A stretch of 64,000 nucleotides of DNA, taken from contig NZ_CP059987.1 in the NCBI RefSeq assembly GCF_014483895.1, positions 868,001 to 932,000 on the forward strand, read 5' to 3'. The notes beneath the pieces were generated by a model. The model was not told where the DNA came from and made no database searches. It worked only from the letters and a program-made list of their open reading frames with translations. The DNA comes from Protaetiibacter sp. SSC-01 (lineage in GTDB: Bacteria; Actinomycetota; Actinomycetes; Actinomycetales; Microbacteriaceae). The position numbers and the translations under genes are program-made. Shown here piece after piece: positions 56,907-64,000 of this stretch (position 1 is the first letter of the stretch; every line of letters starts with the position of its first letter).

Positions 56907-59033
56907 TCAGCCGATCGTCACGACGTGGGACGCCGCGGTACGGCGATCGTGCGCGTCGATCGTGACGGCGCGGTACTCGATGCGCGTGCCGTCGGCGAGC
57001 GGGCGCACGTCGTGCACGACCCGGGCGCCCGGGCCGGTCGCGGTGCCGAGCCCGTGCCACTCGTCCGAGCCCACCTCGCGCCACGAGAAGCTCGTCTCGC
57101 TCCACAGGGCACCCGTGTCGACGTCGACGTGCACGATGCCGTCGATCTCACCCGGCTCGGGCGAGGTGAAGACGGGCGCGACCGCGGCATCCGGGGCCCC
57201 CACCTGGCGGTCGGCGACGAGCACGACGGCCGAGAGCGGCGGCACCGCGACCGAGGCGACGCCGTCCGCGTCGGCCGTGGTCGCATCCGTCTCGCCGTAG
57301 AGCACCGAGAACGCGGCGCCGGGGGTGAGCGTCGGCACGTCGATCGTCACCTCGCGTCCGCCGGCGTTGAGCACGACGAGGTGCTCGACGCGCTCCGCGT
57401 GGTCGACCCGCGAGAACGCGTAGCTCGAGCCGTCGGCGATGCGCTCGAGCTGCGCGCCCGTCGCGAGGGCCGGATGCGACTTCCGCAGCTCGGCGAGCTC
57501 GGCGATGAGCCGGTAGAGGGGCGCGTCGGGGTCGTAGCGGTCGACGGCGCCCGCGATCTCGCCCGTGATGAGCGGCTGGTCGGCGTACTCGGGGGTCGCG
57601 GTGGCGAAGAGGCTCTGGCGCGCGTGGCGGTCGGCGCCGTCGCCCGCGCCGACGAAGCCCTGCTCGTCTCCCGCGTAGACGACGGGCTGCCCGCGGGCGA
57701 GGAAGAGCAGCTCGTGGGCGAGCTCGTCGCGGGCGAGGGCGTCCTGGTCGCGCACGAGGTAGCCGATGCGACCCATGTCGTGGTTGCCGAGGAAGGTCGG
57801 GAGAGCGCGCGCGTCGCCGTCGGCGGTCGTGTAGCCCGCGTCGCCCGCGAACACCTCGGCGAGATGGGCGGACCCCGCGCCGTTGACGAAGTCGAGCGCG
57901 GCGGACTGGAACGCGAAGTCGAGCACGGCGTCGAAGCCCCGGTCGCGCACGTACGGCGCGAGCAGGTTCGGATCGGCGTCGAAGACCTCGCCGAACACGA
58001 AGAAGTCGTCCTTGCCGATCTCGGCCGCGTGGGCGTCGAGCCCCTCCGTGAACGCAGCCCAGAACTCCTCGTTGACGTGCTTGACGGTGTCGATGCGGAA
58101 GCCGTCGACGCCGAGGTCCATCCAGTCGCTGTAGACGTCGATGAAGCCGTCGACGACGCGCGGGTCCTCCGTCATGAGGTCGTCGAGGCCCGCGAAGTCG
58201 CCGAGCGTGACGGACTCGCCGGCCCACGTCGTGTCGCCGCGGTTGTGGTACAGCGTCACGTCGTTGAGCCAGGCGGGCACCTTGATGTCGGCCTCGGCCG
58301 GATCGACGACGGGCGCGTACGGGAAGCTCGTCTCGGCGTCGAGCTCGGGGAAGTCGTCGGAACCCGCGACGGAGGCCAGGTCCACCTCGTTCCCCTCCGC
58401 ATCGAGGTAGGGCTTCGCGGCTGTCGCGATGTAGCTATGGCCCGCCAGACCGTAGGAGATCACGTCGGCCGTGTGGTTCGTGATGATGTCGAAGTAGAGC
58501 CGCATGCCGCGCGCGTGCAGCTCGTCGATGAGCCGTTCGAGCTCGGCGTTCGTGCCGAGGTGCGGGTCGATGCGCGTGAAGTCGGTGACCCAGTAGCCGT
58601 GGTAGCCACCCGAGCGGTTCGCGCCGACACCCTGCACGGGCTTGTTGGCGAAGCTCGGCGTGAGCCAGATCGCGCTCACCCCGAGCCCCTCGATGTAGTC
58701 GAGCCGTTCGAGGAGGCCCGCGAGATCCCCGCCCTGGTAGAAGCCCGTGTCGGTCGGGTCGAACCCCGTGGCGTAGCGGTCACCCTCGAGCCCACCCGTG
58801 TCGTTCGTCGGGTCGCCGTTCGCGAACCGGTCGGTCATCACGAAGTAGAACGACTGCCCGGCGCCCGCCGGGAGCGCGGGTTCCCGCAAGAGCGCGGCAT
58901 CCGCATCCGTGTACGCCCCGCGCGGCTGCTCACGCGCCGCGATCGCGAGCGGGATGCCGACGCCCGCTCCGAGCGCAAGCACGGCCGCCGCCGCGATCCC
59001 GATGATCGCGGGGCGGGGCAGGCGACGGCGCAC
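56907..59033 (-). CDS. Secreted or anchored GH13 alpha-amylase-type glycosidase
   Basis: A 708-residue enzyme with an N-terminal signal sequence or anchor (about 8-32, IIGIAAAAVLALGAGVGIPLA). The catalytic GH13 barrel starts with FYFVMTDRFANGDPTND. Active-site motifs: FDIITNHTAD, GFRIDTVKHV (nucleophile), FVFGEVFD (acid) and FLGNHDMGR. A beta-sandwich domain follows, then a C-terminal Ig/Fn-like module (VFTSPEPGEIDGIVHV). It probably degrades starch or maltodextrins outside the cell. GTG 59033 has TAGCGT exactly 6 nt upstream. Confidence 0.88.
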   Translation of the reverse strand: MRRRLPRPAIIGIAAAAVLALGAGVGIPLAIAAREQPRGAYTDADAALLREPALPAGAGQSFYFVMTDRFANGDPTNDTGGLEGDRYATGFDPTDTGFYQGGDLAGLLERLDYIEGLGVSAIWLTPSFANKPVQGVGANRSGGYHGYWVTDFTRIDPHLGTNAELERLIDELHARGMRLYFDIITNHTADVISYGLAGHSYIATAAKPYLDAEGNEVDLASVAGSDDFPELDAETSFPYAPVVDPAEADIKVPAWLNDVTLYHNRGDTTWAGESVTLGDFAGLDDLMTEDPRVVDGFIDVYSDWMDLGVDGFRIDTVKHVNEEFWAAFTEGLDAHAAEIGKDDFFVFGEVFDADPNLLAPYVRDRGFDAVLDFAFQSAALDFVNGAGSAHLAEVFAGDAGYTTADGDARALPTFLGNHDMGRIGYLVRDQDALARDELAHELLFLARGQPVVYAGDEQGFVGAGDGADRHARQSLFATATPEYADQPLITGEIAGAVDRYDPDAPLYRLIAELAELRKSHPALATGAQLERIADGSSYAFSRVDHAERVEHLVVLNAGGREVTIDVPTLTPGAAFSVLYGETDATTADADGVASVAVPPLSAVVLVADRQVGAPDAAVAPVFTSPEPGEIDGIVHVDVDTGALWSETSFSWREVGSDEWHGLGTATGPGARVVHDVRPLADGTRIEYRAVTIDAHDRRTAASHVVTIG

Positions 59034-59245
59034 GCCGCGACGCTACCCGCCTCGTTGCGCCGATTGCAACCGCTTCCAACGCAGGACGCGAGCGAAGTGG
59101 GTGTGCGGATTCGCTTCCGGGACGCTGGCATTGGGTCGGGCAGGAGCGCGCCGCCGGAGGCGGCACGCGGGGGCATGCGGCGCGGAAGCGAATCCGCACG
59201 CCCGCGAAGCGACACCGCTCCGCCGCGAAGCGGCTTCCGGGAGCG
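59034..59245. repeat. Gap with a 16-bp-arm inverted repeat
   Basis: Perfect arms GTGCGGATTCGCTTCC (59103-59118) and its complement (59184-59199) enclose a 65-bp GC-rich segment with GCCGCCGGAGGCGGC. A further GAAGCGGCTTCCGGGAGCG lies near the aminopeptidase stop. No gene is seen; the amylase promoter is at the left end. Confidence 0.75.
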
Positions 59246-60697
59246 TTACGAGCGCAGCGACGCCAACCACGCCTCGACGTCGTCCGCCGTGCGCGGGATC
59301 GCCGCCGAGAGGTTCTCGGCGCCGTCGGCCGTCACGAGGATGTCGTCCTCGATGCGCACGCCGATGCCGCGGTACTCCTCGGGCACGGTGAGGTCGTCGG
59401 GCTGGAAGTAGAGGCCCGGCTCGATCGTGAACACCATGCCCGGCTCGAGCACACCGTCGAGGTAGAGCTCGCGGCGGGCCTGCGCGCAGTCGTGCACGTC
59501 GATGCCGAGGTGGTGGCTCGTGCCGTGCACCATGTAGCGGCGGTGGTACTGCGCGTCGGGGTCGAGCGACTCCTCGGCGCTCACCGGCAGGAGGCCCCAC
59601 TCTGCGGTCTTCGCGGCGATGACCTTCATGGCCTCGGCGTGGATCTCGCGGAACCGGATGCCGGGGCGCACGATCGCGAACGCCGCATCCGCCGCCTCCC
59701 GCACCGCCTCGTACACGCGGCGCTGCACCTCGGTGAAGGTGCCCGACACGGGGAGGGTGCGGGTGATGTCGGCGGTGTAGAGCGAGTCGAGCTCGACGCC
59801 CGCGTCGAGCAGCAGCAGGTCGCCGGGGGCGACGGGTCCGTCGTTGCGGGTCCAGTGCAGGATGCACGCGTGCGGCCCCGAGGCGGCGATCGTGTCGTAG
59901 CCGACGGTGTTGCCTTCGGCGCGCGCGCGGCGGTTGAAGGTGCCCTCGACGAGGCGCTCGCCGCGGGGGTGGGCGACGATCTCGGGGAGGTCGGCGATGA
60001 CGTCGTCGAAGCCCTGGCGGGTCGCGTCGATCGCGGCGCGCATCTCGGCGATCTCGTACTCGTCCTTGACGAGGCGCAGCTCGCTCACGGCGCGCAGCAG
60101 CTCGGCGTCGGCGCTGCCCGCGGGGGCCAGGTCGTCGGCGGCCTCGTCGACGCCACGCAGCACGATGATCTCGTCACCGGGGGCCGCGAGCTCGGTGAGC
60201 GGGCGGGTCTCGAGGGCGAGGTCGGCGGCGACGTGGGCGAGCGAGGGGCGCGGGCCGGTCCAGAACTCGCCGATCGCGGCGTTCGCGTAGAACTCCTCGG
60301 TGTCGCGGCCGGCGGTCGGCGTGAAGTAGAGCACGGCGGGGGTGTCGTCTCCGGGGCTGATGACGAGCACGGCGCCGGGCACGGTGTCGCTCGCCCAGCC
60401 GGTGAGGTGCGAGAACGCGGAGTGCGCGCGGTAGGGGTAGTCGGTGTCGTTGGAGCGCACCTTCGCGGGGCCCGCGGGGATCACGAGCGTCGCGCCGGGG
60501 AACTTCGCGGCGAGGCGCATGCGGCGTGCGGCGGCGAACGCGGCCTGCGGGCGCGGGGAGGGCGTGACCTCGGGGCGCTCCGCCCAGCTCGAGCTGATGT
60601 AGTCGCGGAAGGTGCTCGAGGTGGGCGTCGTGGAGCGGTTGGCGGTCGCGGGGGTGGTGGATGCCGCCACGGTGTCGACGGGGGTGCTGTCAGCCAT
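59246..60697 (-). CDS. Aminopeptidase P family (Xaa-Pro aminopeptidase)
   Basis: A 483-residue M24B metallopeptidase that releases residues preceding proline. The N-terminal regulatory domain (about 55-220) is followed by the pita-bread domain. Metal ligands are seen in LLLDAGVELDSLYTADITRTL (two Asp), HGTSHHLGIDVHD (His), FTIEPGLYF (Glu) and GVRIEDDILV (Glu). The Ser/Thr-rich first 40 residues are extra. ATG 60697 has GAGGAT 6 nt upstream; the open frame to 60745 is ignored. Confidence 0.92.
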   Translation of the reverse strand: MADSTPVDTVAASTTPATANRSTTPTSSTFRDYISSSWAERPEVTPSPRPQAAFAAARRMRLAAKFPGATLVIPAGPAKVRSNDTDYPYRAHSAFSHLTGWASDTVPGAVLVISPGDDTPAVLYFTPTAGRDTEEFYANAAIGEFWTGPRPSLAHVAADLALETRPLTELAAPGDEIIVLRGVDEAADDLAPAGSADAELLRAVSELRLVKDEYEIAEMRAAIDATRQGFDDVIADLPEIVAHPRGERLVEGTFNRRARAEGNTVGYDTIAASGPHACILHWTRNDGPVAPGDLLLLDAGVELDSLYTADITRTLPVSGTFTEVQRRVYEAVREAADAAFAIVRPGIRFREIHAEAMKVIAAKTAEWGLLPVSAEESLDPDAQYHRRYMVHGTSHHLGIDVHDCAQARRELYLDGVLEPGMVFTIEPGLYFQPDDLTVPEEYRGIGVRIEDDILVTADGAENLSAAIPRTADDVEAWLASLRS

Positions 60698-60799
60698 GCC
60701 CCCATCCTCCCACCGCGAGCCGAGCGCGGGCTGCGGGTGCGGCATCCGGATGCCGTGGTCGGGCTTCGGCGGCGGGGGCGGCGGGGGTCGCGGCGGGCG

Positions 60800-61813
60800 T
60801 CAGGCGGCGGGGCGCAGCTGCGCCACCACGGGGCGGTGGTCGGAGCCGGAGCCGTCCTCGGCGTCGATGACGCGGAACCCGACGACTTCCCACGCGTCCG
60901 TCGCGAGCACGTGGTCGATGGGGGAGCCGAGCACCGGCGGCATGCGCGTCGGCCAGGTGCCGAGGGCGGCGGCGCCCACGGCACGCGCGGCGTCGCGGCA
61001 CGAGGCGAGGCCGACATCCGATCCGAAGCGCGACCAGTGGTCGAGCGTCGAGTTGAGGTCGCCTGCGACGACCACGTTCGACTCCGCGTCGGCGCAGCGC
61101 TCGGCGAGCCACGCGAGCCCGTCGCGCCAGTTGCTCATCTCGCCGGGCACGGGCGCCACCGGATGCGCGGCCACGATCGTGGGCCCGGACCCGTCGACGG
61201 GCACGGCGACGACGCTCGGGAGGGTGGGCGTCGAGCCGGCCTCCTCGTCGACACGGTACTCGCCGAGCTCGGTGCTCACGAGCAGCATCGTCGAGCGGGC
61301 CTTTGAGACGGTGTCGTACTGCAGCTCGAGCAGCTGCATGGGCCGCCCGCCCGCGGCGAGGAGCGCCCGTACGGCCTCGCCCGCCTCGTGGCTCGTCTCG
61401 GGCAGCGCCACGACGTCGGCCTCCTGGCCGAGCGCGAGGTTCGCGATGCGCTCGGCGCCGGGGGAGTCGCCGAGCGTGTTCCACGACAGCACGACGAGGT
61501 CGCCCTCGGCGATCGTCTGGAACGCGCCGCCGGAGAAGCCGCGGATCGACAGCACCCCGGCCGTGAGGATCGAGAACGCGAGCAGGAGCACCGCGAGGCC
61601 CGCGAAGAAGCGGCGCGCGGCGCCCGACAGCAGCGCGATGAGCGTCAGCAGCACGGCGAGCAGGATGGCGACGAGCGCGGCGATCCCGCGCACGGCGACG
61701 AGCTGCACCACCCCCAGCGTCTGCTCGAGGCCGAGCAGCTGGGGCCAGCAGGCGACGAGCAGCAGGGCGGCGAGGGCGAGGGTGGTCGCGGCGGCGAGGA
61801 TGCGTCGGACCAT
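60800..61813 (-). CDS. Membrane-anchored endonuclease/exonuclease/phosphatase-family protein
   Basis: A 337-residue protein with three N-terminal hydrophobic segments (about 5-24, 38-63, 70-92), then an EEP domain facing outward. Landmarks are LVVLSWNTLGDSPG, VVALPETSHE (metal Glu), NVVVAGDLNSTLDHW and a C-terminal GSGSDHRPVVAQLR (catalytic Asp-His). Such proteins may hydrolyse nucleic acids or phosphoesters outside the cell; the substrate is unknown. ATG 61813 has TAGGCT 7 nt upstream. Confidence 0.85.
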   Translation of the reverse strand: MVRRILAAATTLALAALLLVACWPQLLGLEQTLGVVQLVAVRGIAALVAILLAVLLTLIALLSGAARRFFAGLAVLLLAFSILTAGVLSIRGFSGGAFQTIAEGDLVVLSWNTLGDSPGAERIANLALGQEADVVALPETSHEAGEAVRALLAAGGRPMQLLELQYDTVSKARSTMLLVSTELGEYRVDEEAGSTPTLPSVVAVPVDGSGPTIVAAHPVAPVPGEMSNWRDGLAWLAERCADAESNVVVAGDLNSTLDHWSRFGSDVGLASCRDAARAVGAAALGTWPTRMPPVLGSPIDHVLATDAWEVVGFRVIDAEDGSGSDHRPVVAQLRPAA

Positions 61814-61943
61814 CGCATCGAGCCTAAGCGCGCGTTCCCTGGTCGCGGCTGAAAGGGCGTCGCGAGCCGTCGGATGCCGCGCCCGCCTGCCCGCACGCAC
61901 TCGCGCGCCTGCGTGCCCGCCTGCCGCGCCCTAGCATGAGGTG

Positions 61944-62807
61944 ATGCCCGGACCGATCGACCTGCACGCGCACTCGAGCGTGTCCGACGGCACGGAGACG
62001 CCCGCCGAGCTCGTCGCCGCAGGCGTCGCCGCCGGGCTCGGGGTGCTCGCGATCACCGACCACGACTCCACGGCAGGCTGGGACCAGGCGTTCGTCGCCG
62101 CCGACGGCACGGGCCTCGAGCTCGTGCCCGGCATCGAGCTGTCGACGCAGCTCGACTACGCGAGCGTGCACATCCTCGGCTACCTCATCGACCCCGCCGA
62201 CGCCGACCTCGTCGACGCGACCGCCGCCATCCGCTCCGAGCGCCTGCACCGCGCCGAGTCGATGGTGAAGCGCATCTCGCGCGACTACGCCCTCGACTGG
62301 GACGACGTGCTCGCGCAGGCGACGCCCGGCGCGACGATCGGCCGCCCGCACATCGCCGACGCGCTCGTCGCGCGCGGGCACGTGAGCGACCGCACGGCGG
62401 CGTTCCAGACGATCCTGCACTGGCAGGGCGGCTACTACCGGCCGCACGAGGCACCCGCGCCGCTCGAGGGTGTGCGGCTCATCACGAACGCGGGCGGCGT
62501 CGCGGTCATCGCGCACCCCGGTGCGCGCGGTCCCGAGCGCGTGCTCAGGGAGCCACGGATGCGCGAGCTCGTCGACGCGGGACTCTTCGGCCTCGAACTC
62601 GCCCACCGCGACAACCCGCCCCGCTCGCGTGCCCACTGGGCCGAGATCGCGGCGCGCTACGGCCTCGTCACGACGGGCTCGAGCGACTACCACGGCACGG
62701 GCAAGCCCAACCGCCTCGGTGAAAACAAGACCGACCCCGAGGTCTACGCGGCGATCGTCGCGCGCGCGACCGGCTCGCGCCCCTTCCGCACGAGCGCGTC
62801 CGCCTGA
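61944..62807 (+). CDS. PHP-domain metal-dependent phosphoesterase
   Basis: A 287-residue PHP protein: IDLHAHSSVSDGTETP (HxH motif), ITDHDSTAGW, VPGIELSTQ, VIAHPGARG and SSDYHGTGK supply the trinuclear metal ligands. Relatives hydrolyse nucleoside 3',5'-bisphosphates or degrade short RNA (RnaA/TrpH-like). ATG 61944 has TAGCAT exactly 6 nt upstream. Confidence 0.9.
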   Translation: MPGPIDLHAHSSVSDGTETPAELVAAGVAAGLGVLAITDHDSTAGWDQAFVAADGTGLELVPGIELSTQLDYASVHILGYLIDPADADLVDATAAIRSERLHRAESMVKRISRDYALDWDDVLAQATPGATIGRPHIADALVARGHVSDRTAAFQTILHWQGGYYRPHEAPAPLEGVRLITNAGGVAVIAHPGARGPERVLREPRMRELVDAGLFGLELAHRDNPPRSRAHWAEIAARYGLVTTGSSDYHGTGKPNRLGENKTDPEVYAAIVARATGSRPFRTSASA

Positions 62808-63183
62808 GCCGCGGGCGCATCCGCCGCTGCCGCGCGCATCCGTCGCTGCCGCGCGCATCCCCTCGGCGGGCGCATCCGCCGCTGCCGCGCGCATCCGCTC
62901 GGCGGGCCGCATCCGCCGCGCGAGTCTCGACGGCGGGAACAACCGCACCATCGGCGGGGGTAACCACGCCAGCGGGCGGTGAAGCACGCACCCGGCGGGG
63001 GTGACTGCTCCCGCCGTATGTCAGCTTCGCCGCCCGCTTGGCTGGCGGGACGGATGATGCGGATGGGGGCTGGCGTGGTTGATGATCGGCGGGAGAAACC
63101 GCCGCGGCGGGCGATGAAGTGCCCATGTGGCGGGGGTAACCGCCCCAGCGGCGGGAGCAACCGCCGCAGCGGGCGCGGAAGCG
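62808..63183. repeat. Repeat-rich gap: GCATCC cluster and GCGGGNGNAACC units
   Basis: At 62816-62925 six GCATCC hexamers in one orientation lie in about 110 bp of alternating GCCGCTGCCGCGCGCATCCG units. From 62936 a second kind begins: GGCGGGGGTAACC (62954 and 63131), GGCGGGAGAAACC, and GGCGGGAGCAACC, with a segment duplicated about 177 bp apart (around 62955-62985 and 63132-63174). I see no gene. Confidence 0.8.
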
Positions 63184-63219
63184 GACACGCGGCGGGAGGA
63201 GTTGCTCCCGCCGCGTGTC
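63184..63219. terminator. Perfect hairpin between convergent PHP and helicase genes
   Basis: 15-bp perfect arms (GACACGCGGCGGGAG, 63184-63198, and complement 63205-63219) with a 6-nt loop, about 37 bp from the helicase stop. Confidence 0.85.
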
Positions 63220-63256
63220 AGGTCTTCCGCCCGGAGGTGGCCGGTGCGCCCGGAGG

Positions 63257-64000
63257 TCAGCTCGCGGGCGGCGGGGTGGGCGCGCCCGACCCGGCACCGC
63301 CGCTGCGGCGGCGACGACGGCGGCGCTTCGCCGGGGCGGCGTTGCCGTCGTGGTGCTCGTGGCCCTTGCCGTCGTGGGTGCCGGCGCCCTCGGGACGCGT
63401 CGAGCCCTCGGAGCCCGCACCCGATCCGCTCGACCCGCCGCGCGTGCGACGACGCGAGCGGCCCGCACCGCCACCGGACGACGAACCGGCGCCCGAGCCC
63501 GACGACGAGCCCTCGCGCGGCGGACGTGCCGCGGCGGGGGCGGCCGGCTTGAGGCGGCCCTTCGTGCCTTCGGGGATGTCGAGGTCGGTGTAGAGGTGCG
63601 GCGACGACGAGTACGTCTCGACGGGCTCCGGCACGCCCATGTCGAGCCCGCGGTTGATGAGCGCCCACTTGTGCAGGTCGTCCCAGTCGACGAACGTGAC
63701 CGCGATGCCCGTCTTGCCGGCGCGGCCCGTGCGGCCCGCGCGGTGCAGGTAGGTGTCGGGGTCGTCGGGCACCGTGTGGTTGATGACGTGCGTGACGTCG
63801 TTGACGTCGATGCCGCGCGCCGCCACATCCGTCGCGATGAGGATGTCCTTCTTGCCGGCCTTGAACGCGGCCATCGAGCGCTCGCGCGCATCCTGGCTCA
63901 TGTCGCCGTGGACGGCACCCGCGTTGAACCCGCGGTCGCCCAGCTCCTCCACGAGCTTCTGGGCCGCGCGCTTCGTGCGCGTGAAGATCACGGTCTTGCC
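63257..64000 (-). CDS. DEAD-box ATP-dependent RNA helicase (C-terminal part; 5' end beyond the window)
   Basis: The last about 247 residues of a DEAD-box RNA helicase. The RecA-like domain 2 motifs are present: VIFTRTKRAAQKLVEEL (Ia/IV region), AVHGDMSQDARERSM, ILIATDVAARGIDVNDVTHVINHTVPDDPDTYLHRAGRTGRAGKTG (motifs V and VI). The tail (about residues 120-247 of the part seen) is Gly/Ser/Arg-rich with SRRRTRGGS and a run of eight Lys/Arg, as in RNA-binding tails of cold-shock helicases. The start codon and motifs I-III lie outside. Confidence 0.93.
   Translation of the reverse strand, partial: GKTVIFTRTKRAAQKLVEELGDRGFNAGAVHGDMSQDARERSMAAFKAGKKDILIATDVAARGIDVNDVTHVINHTVPDDPDTYLHRAGRTGRAGKTGIAVTFVDWDDLHKWALINRGLDMGVPEPVETYSSSPHLYTDLDIPEGTKGRLKPAAPAAARPPREGSSSGSGAGSSSGGGAGRSRRRTRGGSSGSGAGSEGSTRPEGAGTHDGKGHEHHDGNAAPAKRRRRRRRSGGAGSGAPTPPPAS

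Noticed and set aside
1-64000. tRNA, rRNA, SRP RNA or tmRNA genes
   Set aside because: No cloverleaf with TTCGAATC-type arms or other conserved RNA core was found in the gaps by eye; a covariance-model scan (tRNAscan-SE, Infernal) would be decisive.

Overview
The window is a stretch of GC-rich (about 70% or more) actinobacterial chromosome. Gene content and order (ffh, rpsP-khpA-rimM, trmD, rplS-lepB-rnhB-DUF2469, yraN-comM-dprA, xerC, M23 peptidase, rpsB-tsf), a DUF3117 mini-gene, an actinobacterial-type DapD, several F420-type luciferase-like oxidoreductases and a type III polyketide synthase operon point to the family Microbacteriaceae. The genus cannot be fixed from the sequence. I saw no tRNA, rRNA, CRISPR array, IS element or prophage. 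The region looks like core chromosome with islands of accessory genes and dense intergenic palindromes.

Layout. 1-8.3 kb: the truncated 3' part of a GH13 trehalose-synthase-like gene coupled to a luciferase-like oxidoreductase, three more luciferase-like (LLM) oxidoreductases, a gamma carbonic anhydrase with a PH-like membrane protein, and ffh. 8.3-11.1 kb: an unknown protein, a YbdK-type glutamate-cysteine ligase and an EamA permease. 11.3-12.6 kb: rpsP-khpA-rimM. 12.6-13.1 kb: three copies of a 103-bp repeat. 13.1-20.8 kb: nitrite assimilation and siroheme synthesis (hemD-cobA-nirB divergent from nirD-sirohydrochlorin chelatase), with trmD and an FNT-family nitrite/formate channel. 20.9-25.3 kb: map, divergent from an operon of type III PKS, methyltransferase, membrane protein and nitroreductase. 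25.4-35.4 kb: the rplS to xerC housekeeping run. 35.4-39.8 kb: SHOCT protein, M23 peptidase, a RIO-like kinase preceded by a 20-residue ORF, then rpsB-tsf. 39.9-43.4 kb: head-to-head dapD/dapE, a GT-C glycosyltransferase and DUF3117. 43.4-50.5 kb: O-methyltransferase, tatB, SDR/MarR pair, aldehyde dehydrogenase, MFS transporter and a PLP decarboxylase. 50.6-54.0 kb: Mrp ATPase, DUF1003 and MgtE-N/CBS protein, divergent from a general stress protein. 54.1-56.8 kb: drug-efflux ABC pair with a divergent TetR regulator. 56.9-64 kb: secreted GH13 amylase, aminopeptidase P, a membrane-anchored endonuclease/phosphatase-fold protein, a PHP-domain protein, a repeat-filled 450-bp gap and the 3' part of a DEAD-box helicase.

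How the genes work together. NirB, NirD, CobA, HemD, the chelatase and the FNT channel together make siroheme and reduce nitrite to ammonium. The nirB/nirD gap carries two oppositely oriented sites of the GlnR form (GTnAC-N6-GAAAC). MarR and TetR genes each sit across a short gap containing palindromes from the SDR and ABC genes they probably control.

The most striking window-wide features are: a -10-like hexamer placed 6-8 nt before about 30 start codons, which implies widespread leaderless transcription; at least four families of palindromic intergenic repeats, mostly between convergent genes; and an excess of the hexamer GGATGC/GCATCC even inside genes.
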